From an uncultured Burkholderiales bacterium (GTDB lineage Bacteria > Pseudomonadota > Gammaproteobacteria > Burkholderiales > Burkholderiaceae_E), in the NCBI GenBank assembly GCA_903898725.1, contig CAIUGQ010000255.1, positions 1 through 8,470 on the forward strand: a DNA stretch of 8,470 nucleotides. The letters are read 5' to 3'. The position numbers and the translations under genes are program-made. A model generated the notes under the pieces. The model saw only the letters and a program-made list of their open reading frames with translations. It was not told the DNA's origin and made no database searches. Of this stretch, positions 1 through 6,838 are shown in pieces. Each line of letters opens with the position of its first letter. Positions within the stretch are counted from its first letter, which is position 1.

Positions 1-5
1 CGGCG

Positions 6-1022
6 ATGCCCAACAAGGCCCTCATCGAGGTGCGCGGGCTGGTGAAGCATTTCCCGCTCAAGGGGAAGAAGGCCGACGACGGCCGGCCGGCCGTGGTCCG
101 GGCGGTCGATGGCATCGACTTCATGGTGTACGAGCGCGAGACGCTCGGCGTGGTCGGCGAGTCCGGCTGCGGCAAGAGCACCGCGGCGAGGCTGCTGATG
201 CGCCTGCTCGACCCGACCGCGGGCGAGATCATCTTCGACGGCAAGGCCGTGGGCGGGCGCGAGCTGCCGCTCAAGGAGTACCGTCGCCAGGTCCAGATGG
301 TGTTCCAGGACAGCTACTCGTCGCTGAACCCCCGGATGACGATCGAGGACTCGATCGCCTTCGGGCCGCGGGTCCACGGCGTCGGGGCGCGCGAGTCGGT
401 GGAACGTGCCCGCGACCTGCTGTCGCGGGTCGGGCTCGAGCCGCGGCGCTTCGCGGAGCGCTATCCCCACGAGCTCTCGGGCGGGCAGCGCCAGCGGGTC
501 AACATCGCCCGCGCGCTCGCGCTGCAGCCCCGGGTGGTCATCCTCGACGAGTCGACCTCGGCGCTCGACAAGTCGGTCGAGGCGCAGGTGCTGAACCTGC
601 TGCTCGACCTGAAGGAGGCGTTCGGCCTGACCTACGTGTTCATCGGGCACGACCTGCACGTGGTGCGCTACGTGTCGGACCGGGTGATGGTGATGTACCT
701 CGGGCAGGTCGCCGAGCTCGGACCGGGCGAGGCGCTGTTCGGCGAACCGCTCCATCCGTACACCGCCGCGCTCACCGCGTCGATGCCGACGATGGACCCG
801 GACAACCGGACCGAGGAGGCGCCGCTCGCCGGCGATCCCCCGAACCCGATCAATCCGCCCGCAGGCTGCCGCTTCCACACCCGGTGCGCGTCGGCCGAGC
901 CGACCTGCGCCAAGCAGGTGCCGAAGCTCGGTTCGAAGGCGACGCCGCACGCGGTCGCCTGTCTGATGTACGAGCCCGGCTCGGGCCATTCGCGTGCTCC
1001 CGCCGCTCGGGAGGCCGCATGA
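6..1022 (+). CDS. Dipeptide/oligopeptide ABC transporter ATP-binding protein, DppF/OppF type
   Basis: ATPase subunit of a peptide/nickel-family ABC importer. It should sit on the cytoplasmic face of the inner membrane, pair with the D-type ATPase encoded next, and power uptake of a peptide or similar small solute delivered by a periplasmic binding protein. The 338-residue protein shows Walker A (GESGCGKST, residues 51-59), Q-loop Q101, signature LSGGQ (157-161), Walker B ending D181-E182, and H-loop H215. The C-terminal oligopeptide-transporter extension (about 240-325) has GDPPNP and cysteines C288, C294, C301 and C319, a pattern that in related D-type subunits ligates an Fe-S cluster. Walker B is followed by Ser (DES) where most relatives have Pro (DEP); the catalytic Glu is present. 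The first ATG lies only five bases from the window edge, so an earlier start cannot be excluded, but MPNKALIEVRGLVKHF looks like a natural N-terminus for the family. The stop overlaps the next start (ATGA). Substrate is unknown. Confidence 0.93.
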   Translation: MPNKALIEVRGLVKHFPLKGKKADDGRPAVVRAVDGIDFMVYERETLGVVGESGCGKSTAARLLMRLLDPTAGEIIFDGKAVGGRELPLKEYRRQVQMVFQDSYSSLNPRMTIEDSIAFGPRVHGVGARESVERARDLLSRVGLEPRRFAERYPHELSGGQRQRVNIARALALQPRVVILDESTSALDKSVEAQVLNLLLDLKEAFGLTYVFIGHDLHVVRYVSDRVMVMYLGQVAELGPGEALFGEPLHPYTAALTASMPTMDPDNRTEEAPLAGDPPNPINPPAGCRFHTRCASAEPTCAKQVPKLGSKATPHAVACLMYEPGSGHSRAPAAREAA

Positions 1023-2065
1023 GCGCCGTGTCGACCACCCGCCCCGAGGCGGGTGACGCCCAGCGGTCGCACGCGGGCGGCGAGCCGCTCGTCGAGGTCC
1101 GCAAGCTCGAGGTCGCGTTCGGCAAGGGGCCGAAGCCGGTCCGTGCGGTCAATGGCGTCGACCTGACGGTCGCGCGCGGCGAGACCGTCGCGCTGATCGG
1201 CGAGTCGGGCTCGGGCAAGAGCGTCACGCTGCGGGCGCTGCTGCGGCTGCATGCACCGCGCACGACCCGCATCCAGGGCTCGGTCAAGGTCGCCGGCCAC
1301 GACGTGCTGTCGCTCGGCACGCGTGCGCTCGCCGACTACCGCGGCAAGGTCGCATCGATGATCTTCCAGGAGCCCCTGCTCGCGCTGGATCCGGTCTACA
1401 CCGTGGGTGCGCAGATCATCGAGTCGATCCGCCGGCACGAGCCCGTGTCCGAGGGCGATGCGCGCAAACGGGCGCTGGAGCTGTTCGAGCGGGTGCGCAT
1501 CCCGAGCCCGGAGCGGCGGCTCGACGCCTATCCGCACGAGATGAGCGGCGGCATGCGGCAGCGCGCGATGATCGCGCTGGCGCTCGCCTGCCGCCCGCAG
1601 CTGCTGCTCGCCGACGAGCCGACCACCGCGCTCGACGCCACGGTGCAGATCCAGATCCTGCTGCTGCTGCGCGAACTCCAGCGCGAACTCGGGCTCGGCA
1701 TCGTGTTCGTCACCCACGACATCGGTGCGGCGGTCGAGGTCGCCGACCGGTTCGCGGTGATGTACGCCGGCCGGATCGTCGAGGAGGGCTCGGTGCGGAC
1801 GGTGGTGCGTGCGCCCCGCCATCCGTACACGCTCGCGCTGCTGCGCGGGCGCGCGGGCGGCCAGACGATGGCTCGCGGCACCCGGCTGCTGACCATCGCC
1901 GGCTCGCCGCCGGACCTCGCGAACCTGCCTGCCGGATGCGCGTTCGCGGAACGCTGCACCTTCGCCCAGGAAGCCTGCCGCAGCGCACCGCCCGAACCGA
2001 TCGCGGTGGCGGCCGATCACATCGTGCGCTGCGTGCGGACCGACGCGACCCAGGGCGCCGCGTGA
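1019..2065 (+). CDS. Dipeptide/oligopeptide ABC transporter ATP-binding protein, DppD/OppD type
   Basis: Second ATPase of the same importer, expected to form a heterodimer with the preceding F-type subunit. The frame is open from 884, but I start at the ATG at 1019: it forms a 4-base ATGA overlap with the upstream stop, and the 45 residues encoded before it are low-complexity out-of-family sequence read across the end of the previous gene. The product has 348 residues. Motifs are Walker A GESGSGKS (61-68), Q-loop Q117, signature MSGGM (175-179), Walker B with D199-E200 followed by the usual Pro, and H-loop H233. The C-terminal extension carries GSPPDL and cysteines C307, C313, C320 and C338, matching the four-Cys arrangement reported to hold a [4Fe-4S] cluster in some OppD/DppD proteins. 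Residues 1-22 are a polar leader without clear family similarity. F-before-D order is the reverse of the classical dppABCDF/oppABCDF arrangement. Confidence 0.93.
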   Translation: MSAVSTTRPEAGDAQRSHAGGEPLVEVRKLEVAFGKGPKPVRAVNGVDLTVARGETVALIGESGSGKSVTLRALLRLHAPRTTRIQGSVKVAGHDVLSLGTRALADYRGKVASMIFQEPLLALDPVYTVGAQIIESIRRHEPVSEGDARKRALELFERVRIPSPERRLDAYPHEMSGGMRQRAMIALALACRPQLLLADEPTTALDATVQIQILLLLRELQRELGLGIVFVTHDIGAAVEVADRFAVMYAGRIVEEGSVRTVVRAPRHPYTLALLRGRAGGQTMARGTRLLTIAGSPPDLANLPAGCAFAERCTFAQEACRSAPPEPIAVAADHIVRCVRTDATQGAA

Positions 2066-2091
2066 TGCGGCTCTCCTGAGCCGCGGTTCCC

Positions 2092-2095
2092 GGAG
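2092..2095 (+). promoter_or_regulatory. Ribosome binding site of the amidase gene
   Basis: A GGAG lies five bases before the ATG at 2101, in the 35-base gap after the D-type ATPase gene. It supports that ATG as the true start and suggests the amidase is translated independently from the same transcript. Confidence 0.6.
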
Positions 2096-2100
2096 TCCCG

Positions 2101-3282
2101 ATGCTTCTCGCTCACGATCCTGCGCGTGCCTTCGTGCCCTATCCGGCGGTGCCGGTGCCCGGGGCACCGACCGGACCGCTGTCCGGACTGAGCTTCGGCG
2201 CGAAGGACCTCTTCGACGTCGCCGGCTACCCCACCGGCGGTGGCAGTCCGCTCGTCCTGGCAATGTCGGGCATCAAGACGGTGAACGCGCCGTCGGTGCA
2301 GCGACTGCTCGATGCCGGCGCGCGCTTCGTCGGCAAGACGCACACCGACGAGTTCGCCTTCAGCATGAACGGGCGCAACGCCCATTTCGGCACGCCGATC
2401 AACGGCGCGGCACCCGATCGGATTCCGGGCGGCTCCTCGAGCGGCTCGGCGTCGGCGGTCAGCAACCGGCTGTGCGACACGGCGCTCGGCACCGACACCG
2501 GCGGCTCGGTGCGCGCGCCCGCGAGCCACTGCGGGCTGTACGGCATCCGGCCCACTCACGGGCGCGTGTCGCTGCAGCGCGCACTCGACCTGTCGCCGAG
2601 CTTCGACACCTGCGGGTTCTTCGCCCGCGATGCAACCACGTTCGCGCGGGTCGCCGACGTGATGCTCGGTGCCGATCCCGCCCCGCTCCCGGCGCGGGTC
2701 AGGCTGCTGCGACCGGCGGACGCCTGGGCGCTGATCGGCGACGAGCCCGCTGCGGCGCTGGCGCAGGCGGTCTCGCGCGTCGAGTCGGTGGCCGGGGCCG
2801 CGTCGCCCTGCACGTTGGCGCTCGACTCGATCGACGCGATGTACACCGCCTACCGCCAGCTGCAGGGGCGGGAGGCATGGGTGGTGGACGGGCCCACGAT
2901 CGAGCGATTCGCGGCGCCGCTCGGGCCGGGGGTCGCCGAACGCTTCGCCTGGTCGAGCCGCCTGACCGATGCCGAGGTGGCGGCGGCGAGCGTGTTCCGA
3001 GAGCGCTTCCGGACCCATCTGGCGGCGCTGCTCGGCACCGACGGTGTGCTGGTGCTGCCGACCATGCCGGACGTCGCGCCGCTGCTGTCGGCCGACGAGG
3101 CCGCGCTCGACGCCTATCGCGCGAATGCCATCCGGCTGCTGTGCACGGCCGGCCTCGCCGGGGTGCCCCAGGTGTCGATGCCGCTGGCACGGCGGCTCGG
3201 TGCGCCCCTGGGGCTGTCGCTGATCGGGCCCGCAGGCTCGGACCGCTCGCTCGTGGCGCTCGCGCAGGCCATCGGCGGCTGA
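2101..3282 (+). CDS. Amidase-signature family hydrolase
   Basis: Serine hydrolase of the amidase signature family (relatives include GatA, FAAH, AtzF and plant AMI1), expected to hydrolyse a C-N amide bond in the cytoplasm. The complete Ser-cisSer-Lys triad is visible: Lys35 in FGAKD, Ser112 in the PGGSSSGSA glycine/serine loop, and Ser136 in DTGGSVRAP. The 24-residue spacing between the two serines is as in GatA and FAAH. At 393 residues it is a short, single-domain member (GatA is nearer 480). It does not look like GatA: no gatB or gatC is nearby, and the central and C-terminal parts (about 160-300) are compact. There is no signal peptide. It follows the ABC ATPase genes by 35 bases on the same strand, so the imported solute may be an amide or short peptide that this enzyme opens; this is inference from context. 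The exact substrate cannot be read from the sequence. Confidence 0.9.
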   Translation: MLLAHDPARAFVPYPAVPVPGAPTGPLSGLSFGAKDLFDVAGYPTGGGSPLVLAMSGIKTVNAPSVQRLLDAGARFVGKTHTDEFAFSMNGRNAHFGTPINGAAPDRIPGGSSSGSASAVSNRLCDTALGTDTGGSVRAPASHCGLYGIRPTHGRVSLQRALDLSPSFDTCGFFARDATTFARVADVMLGADPAPLPARVRLLRPADAWALIGDEPAAALAQAVSRVESVAGAASPCTLALDSIDAMYTAYRQLQGREAWVVDGPTIERFAAPLGPGVAERFAWSSRLTDAEVAAASVFRERFRTHLAALLGTDGVLVLPTMPDVAPLLSADEAALDAYRANAIRLLCTAGLAGVPQVSMPLARRLGAPLGLSLIGPAGSDRSLVALAQAIGG

Positions 3283-3344
3283 GCGCGGCCGTTCGCTGCG
3301 TCTCCCCGCGCGGCGGCCCAGGGGGGCGGCTCGGGCGCGGCTCA

Positions 3345-3395
3345 GGGGGCGGCTGCGGCAGCGCCTGGTGCGCCGTGTCCGCAGGCGGAGCCCCC
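3345..3395. terminator. Possible GC-rich hairpin after the amidase gene
   Basis: Nested inverted repeats: GGGGGC (3345-3350) can pair with GCCCCC (3390-3395), enclosing CGCCTG (3362-3367) with CAGGCG (3382-3387). It lies 62 bases past the amidase stop and just beyond the stop of the small minus-strand gene, so it could separate two converging transcripts. There is no T-tract on either strand, so an intrinsic terminator is unproven. The rest of 3283-3403 is GC-rich filler with an imperfect direct repeat (3319-3336 and 3343-3359). Confidence 0.25.
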
Positions 3396-3403
3396 CGAGG
3401 GCG

Positions 3404-3676
3404 TCACTCGTCGGCTTCGGCCTCGAGTTCCGTCTCGAGCTCGGTCTCGAGCTCGGCGTCGGCGAGGCCACCGTCCTCGCGCTCGACCGGACCGGTGTTC
3501 AGGCGACCGTCGACCCGGCGGCCGTCACGGCCGAACATCGAGTGGGCCACGCCCTGCGGCGTCTGGTACCAGCGCTGCATGCGGCGCGCTGCCGCGAGTG
3601 CCGCGTCGGGTTCGAGGATCGCACCCAGCGAATTCGGCACGTCGGCGGGGGTCAGGGGGGACTGCACGCTGTTCAT
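3404..3676 (-). CDS. Hypothetical small protein with acidic Glu/Leu-rich tail
   Basis: I do not recognise a family. From the ATG at 3676 the product is about 90 residues: a front part ending in helix-like sequence (DAALAAARRMQRWYQ), then TPQGVAHSMFGRDGRRVDGR, then a strongly acidic tail made of repeated E-L-E-T units ending ADE. The frame is open back to a GTG at 3742 (112 residues), with another ATG at 3691. I prefer 3676 because a weak GGAA lies nine bases ahead and because the stretch just upstream (about 3700-3745) is less GC-rich than coding DNA here, suggesting leader or promoter sequence. G/C-rich third positions support coding on this strand. There is no signal peptide or membrane segment. 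It lies 205 bases beyond the mcd-like gene on the same strand, with a hairpin between, so it is probably a separate unit. It could be a spurious frame in GC-rich DNA. Confidence 0.45.
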   Translation of the reverse strand: MNSVQSPLTPADVPNSLGAILEPDAALAAARRMQRWYQTPQGVAHSMFGRDGRRVDGRLNTGPVEREDGGLADAELETELETELEAEADE

Positions 3677-3852
3677 CTCGAGCTGTTCCATGATGTGCTG
3701 GAAAGTAATTCCATGAGCGTGGACGACGCCCCGACTTTTCACGATCTGCGGGGTCGGGTCGTCGCGATCGCGCCGGAAGGCGGATGCTCACCGATGAGCG
3801 GCACACACCGTGTCCGCGAAGGCACGGCGACCGCTGTGCGCGGCGGTGCCGG

Positions 3853-3872
3853 CCCCGGCCGGGCGGCCGGGG
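3853..3872 (-). terminator. Perfect 8-bp GC hairpin after the mcd-like gene
   Basis: CCCCGGCC (3853-3860) and GGCCGGGG (3865-3872) form a perfect 8-bp stem around a 4-base loop, starting nine bases beyond the stop codon of the mcd-like gene on the minus strand. The position and stability suit transcript termination or 3'-end protection of the mipA-mct-mcd operon. No T-run follows, so the assignment rests on stem and location only. Confidence 0.4.
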
Positions 3873-3881
3873 GAGGGCGCG

Positions 3882-5558
3882 TCAGTCCAGCAGCGCGCGG
3901 GCGACGATCTGGGCCTGGATCTCGGCCGCGCCCTCGAACACGTTGAGGATGCGCGCATCCACCAGCACGCGGCTGATGCGGTACTCCTGCGCATAGCCGT
4001 TGCCGCCATGCACCTGCACGGCGTTGTCGGCGGCCGCCCAGGCCACCCGCGCCGCCAGCAGCTTCGCCATGCCCGCCTCGAGATCGCAGCGGCGCTCGGC
4101 GTCCTTCTCGCGCGCGGCGAACAGGGTGAGCTGTCGGGCGACCATCGTCTCGACGGCCATCCAGGCGAGCTTGTCGGCCACGCGCGGAAACCCGACGATC
4201 GGCCGGCCGAACTGGATGCGGTCGCAGGCGTAGCCCAGCCCGAGCTCGAGCGCGCTCTGCGCGACGCCGACCGCACGGGCCGCCGTCTGGATCCGGGCGC
4301 TCTCGAAGGTCTTCATCAGCTGCTTGAAGCCCTGGCCCTCGAGGCCGCCGAGCAGCGAATCGCCCGGGATCTCGTAGCCGTCGAAGCCGATCTCGTACTC
4401 CTTCATCCCGCGATAGCCGAGCACCTCGATCTCGCTGCCGCGCAGACCCGGCGCGGGAAAGGGATCGGCGTCCGTGCCCCGGGGCTTGGGCACCAGGAAC
4501 ATCGACAGGCCCTTGTAGCCCGGCGCATCGCGGTCGGTGCGGGCCAGCAGCGTCATCACGTCGCTGCGTGCGCCGTGGGTCGTCCAGGTCTTGTTGCCGT
4601 GCAGCCGCCAGACCGGGCGGCCATCGCTCGACGTGCCGCGCTCGGCGCGCGTGCGCAGCGAGGCGAGGTCGCTGCCGGTGTCCGGTTCGGTGAACGAGGC
4701 AGTGGGGATGGTCGTGCCGTCGATCAGACCCGGCAGCCAGCGGGCGCGCTGCGATTCGGTGCCCGCGCCGAGGATGAGCTCGCCCGCGATCTCGGTGCGG
4801 GTGCCGAGCGACCCGAGCCCGATCCAGCCGCGCGACAGTTCCTCGGTGACGACGCACATCGCCGACTTGCCCATGCCGGAGCCGCCCCACGACTCGGGCA
4901 CCGTCAGCCCGAACACGCCGAGGGCGCCGAGCTCGGCGATCACGCTGTCGGGGATCAGGTCGTTCGCCAGGTGCCAGCGGTGGGCGGCCTCTGCGTGGTC
5001 GTCCGACCAGCGGGCGAACTGGCTGCGGATCTCGGCGAGCGCGGGGTCGTCGTAGGCGGGATCGCCGAAAGCACGGGTCGCGCGCCCTTCGGCGAGCAGC
5101 ACCGCGATGCGAGCCCGGACCGGGGGCGCGAAGCCGCGGGCACGCAGCCGGCGCACGGACGCATCACCGACGAACGCGGCGAGCGCCTCGCCGTCCTCGT
5201 CGATCAGGTCGGGGCGGAAGAGCTCGCCCTGGCTCATCGGCAACCCGCCCGCGAGCTGGGCCAGGTACTCGCCGAAGGCCGCCTGCAGCATCAGCGACTC
5301 CAGTTCGCCGAGACGGTGCGAGGCGGCGAGCCGGCGGGACCAGCCGAGCATCTCGTGCAGCGCGCGGACGTAGGTCGCCGCCCAGGCCAGGCCGTGCGTG
5401 CGGGCCTGCTCCCGGTTCGCCGCGTCGGTGTCGCCGGCGAGCCGAGCCCGCAGACGGGTGCGCAGCGCGTCCAGCAGCCGGTCGGCGGCGCCCAGGGCGC
5501 TCGCGCAGGTGGCGTCGAGGTCGGGCGATGCGGAGGCGGCGGCGGGGGGAAGGGTCAT
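3882..5558 (-). CDS. mcd: (2S)-methylsuccinyl-CoA dehydrogenase (acyl-CoA dehydrogenase family)
   Basis: FAD enzyme that oxidises (2S)-methylsuccinyl-CoA to mesaconyl-C1-CoA (2-methylfumaryl-CoA), a step of the ethylmalonyl-CoA pathway, passing electrons to ETF. At 558 residues it is far longer than ordinary acyl-CoA dehydrogenases (about 380-400). The extra N-terminal helical region of about 165 residues includes THGLAWAATYVRAL (54-67) and GEYLAQLAGGLPMSQGE (96-112), which I recall as characteristic of Mcd. The dehydrogenase core follows, with the flavin/substrate motif TASFTEPDTGSD (286-297), FESARIQTAARAVGVAQ (418-434), the VHGGNGY motif (516-522), and the FEG motif near the C-terminus whose Glu542 is in the position of the family's catalytic base. 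The frame is open upstream to 6332, but the start is set at the ATG at 5558, which overlaps the mct-like stop as ATGA; upstream residues are antisense-like Arg/Pro-rich sequence within the preceding gene. The family call is certain; the Mcd specificity rests on remembered homologues, not a search. Confidence 0.85.
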   Translation of the reverse strand: MTLPPAAASASPDLDATCASALGAADRLLDALRTRLRARLAGDTDAANREQARTHGLAWAATYVRALHEMLGWSRRLAASHRLGELESLMLQAAFGEYLAQLAGGLPMSQGELFRPDLIDEDGEALAAFVGDASVRRLRARGFAPPVRARIAVLLAEGRATRAFGDPAYDDPALAEIRSQFARWSDDHAEAAHRWHLANDLIPDSVIAELGALGVFGLTVPESWGGSGMGKSAMCVVTEELSRGWIGLGSLGTRTEIAGELILGAGTESQRARWLPGLIDGTTIPTASFTEPDTGSDLASLRTRAERGTSSDGRPVWRLHGNKTWTTHGARSDVMTLLARTDRDAPGYKGLSMFLVPKPRGTDADPFPAPGLRGSEIEVLGYRGMKEYEIGFDGYEIPGDSLLGGLEGQGFKQLMKTFESARIQTAARAVGVAQSALELGLGYACDRIQFGRPIVGFPRVADKLAWMAVETMVARQLTLFAAREKDAERRCDLEAGMAKLLAARVAWAAADNAVQVHGGNGYAQEYRISRVLVDARILNVFEGAAEIQAQIVARALLD

Positions 5559-6823
5559 GACGGGTCTGCCGGTGGAACTCGAGGGATGGAACGGGCGCCC
5601 GCAGGCGGGCCGCCGACGGTACCGGCGGCCTGCAGCGCGGCGACCGCGTCGCGGTCCAGGCCGAGCACATCGCCCAGGACCGCTGCGGTGTCGTCGCCGA
5701 TGCGCGCGGCCGGTGCCGGGGCGCCACGCGGGGTCGCGCCGAATGCCAGCGGGCTCGCGGCCGTGAGGAACCGGCCGTAGCCGGGATGGTCGATGCGCGC
5801 GAACATCGGGTTGGACTCGGAGACCCGCGGGTCTTCGGCCAGCATCTGCGCGACGGTCCGGTACGGCCCCCAGAGCAGGGCACGGTCGGCCAGCGCCAGC
5901 GCGACCTCCTCGAGCGAGCGCCGTGCGAACCAGGGGCGCAGGAATGCCGAGATCAGCTCGCGAGCCTCCCAGCGACCCGATTCGGTGTCCAGCCGGTGGC
6001 CGAGGGCAGCGGCGGCGGCCGACAGCGCATCGGCCAGTCCGACGGCATTCACCAGGGCCCGCCACTGACGGTCGCTGATCGCGACCACCATCGCCCAGCG
6101 CTCGTCGGCGGTCCGGAAGGCGTCGCCGTAGGCGCCGTAGAGGAAGTTGCCGTCCGCGCGTCGCGCGCTGCCGTTGACCTCCGCATCGGCGACATAACCG
6201 AGCGAGGCGGTGGCGGCGAAGGCGACGTCCGACAGCGCGAGCTTCACGCACTGGCCTTCGCCGGTGCGTCGCCGATGGCGCTCGGCGGCGAGCACGGCCG
6301 TGGCGAGGGTCATGCCGGCGAGCAGGTCCCACGCGGGCAGCACGTGGTTGACGGGGCCGCGGCCGTCGCCGGTGAGCAGCGGGAAGCCCGCCGCGCAGTT
6401 GACCGTGTAGTCGACCGCGTTGGTGCCGTCGGACGAGCCGACGAGCTGCACCATGATCAGGTCGGGGCGCAGCGCGCGCAGCGCGTCGTAGCCGAGCTCG
6501 CCGTCGACCCCGAGGTTGGTGACGAAGATGCCGCCGCCTTCGCCGGGGGCCGAGATCAGGTCCTGCAGCAGCCGGCGGCCGGCCGCGGCGCGCGGGTCGA
6601 TCTCGACCGATCGCTTGCCATGGTTCAGCGATGCCCAGTAGAGGCTGCGGCCGTCGGCGTTGACCGGCAGCCGGTGTGCATCGATGTTGCCGCCCGGCGG
6701 GTCAACGCGGATCACGTCGGCGCCGAGCTGCGCGAGCGCCAGTCCGGCCGAGGGCGCCGCGACGAAGGCCGAGAACTCGACGATCCTCAGCCCGCTGAGG
6801 GGGCCGCTCGCATCAGGGTGCAT
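5555..6823 (-). CDS. mct: 2-methylfumaryl-CoA (mesaconyl-CoA) isomerase, C1-C4 CoA transferase; family III CoA transferase
   Basis: Intramolecular CoA transferase expected to shift CoA from the C1 to the C4 carboxyl of mesaconate, as in the 3-hydroxypropionate bi-cycle of Chloroflexus. The 422-residue protein has the family III (CaiB/BaiF) layout: N-terminal GLRIVEFSAFVAAPSAG (11-27), ADVIRVDPPGG (35-45), the CoA-contacting NHGKRSVEID segment (67-76), and Asp166 in NHVLPAWD (159-166), at the place of the family's nucleophilic Asp. Segments I associate with Mct rather than generic CaiB-like enzymes are VDYTVN (137-142), NHVLPAWD, GNFLYGAYGDAF, a PYRTV motif, and ESNPMFARIDHPGYG. The ATG at 6823 is 15 bases after the upstream mipA-like stop with only a weak Shine-Dalgarno; the stop overlaps the mcd-like start. 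Its partner makes exactly the substrate Mct uses, which strengthens the call. The last 25 residues or so are Pro/Ala-rich and probably disordered. Alternatives are another dicarboxylate CoA transferase of the family, such as one for succinyl- or itaconyl-CoA. Confidence 0.8.
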   Translation of the reverse strand: MHPDASGPLSGLRIVEFSAFVAAPSAGLALAQLGADVIRVDPPGGNIDAHRLPVNADGRSLYWASLNHGKRSVEIDPRAAAGRRLLQDLISAPGEGGGIFVTNLGVDGELGYDALRALRPDLIMVQLVGSSDGTNAVDYTVNCAAGFPLLTGDGRGPVNHVLPAWDLLAGMTLATAVLAAERHRRRTGEGQCVKLALSDVAFAATASLGYVADAEVNGSARRADGNFLYGAYGDAFRTADERWAMVVAISDRQWRALVNAVGLADALSAAAAALGHRLDTESGRWEARELISAFLRPWFARRSLEEVALALADRALLWGPYRTVAQMLAEDPRVSESNPMFARIDHPGYGRFLTAASPLAFGATPRGAPAPAARIGDDTAAVLGDVLGLDRDAVAALQAAGTVGGPPAGARSIPRVPPADPS

Positions 6824-6838
6824 CGTCGTGTTCGCTCG

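Noticed and set aside
668..2263. 531-codon open frame on the minus strand opposite the two ATPase genes
   Set aside because: Arg/His/Ala-rich translation without domain features, entirely antisense to genes with intact ABC motifs; a by-product of high GC.
3319..3359. Imperfect direct repeat and G-runs, considered as a G-quadruplex or repeat element
   Set aside because: Only two imperfect copies and too few regular G-runs; explained by local GC richness.
2017..3471. 484-codon minus-strand frame across the amidase gene
   Set aside because: Low-complexity Arg/Gly/Gln-rich translation, antisense to an amidase with a complete catalytic triad.
2472..3716. 414-codon plus-strand frame overlapping the amidase in another frame
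   Set aside because: Arg/Ala/Gly-rich translation; the amidase frame carries the conserved residues.
3713..3946. Plus-strand frame beginning MSVDDAPTFHDLRGRV
   Set aside because: The opening looks protein-like, but there is no Shine-Dalgarno, the frame turns to Arg/Gly/Pro-rich sequence within 40 codons, and it runs into the end of the mcd-like gene on the other strand.
3810..5780. 656-codon plus-strand frame opposite the mcd-like gene
   Set aside because: No recognisable motif and antisense to a well-conserved dehydrogenase; typical GC-rich shadow.
5559..6332. N-terminal extension of the dehydrogenase frame up to 6332
   Set aside because: The added 258 residues are Arg/Pro-rich, lie inside the mct-like gene in another frame, and the ATGA overlap gives a natural start at 5558; not a fusion protein.
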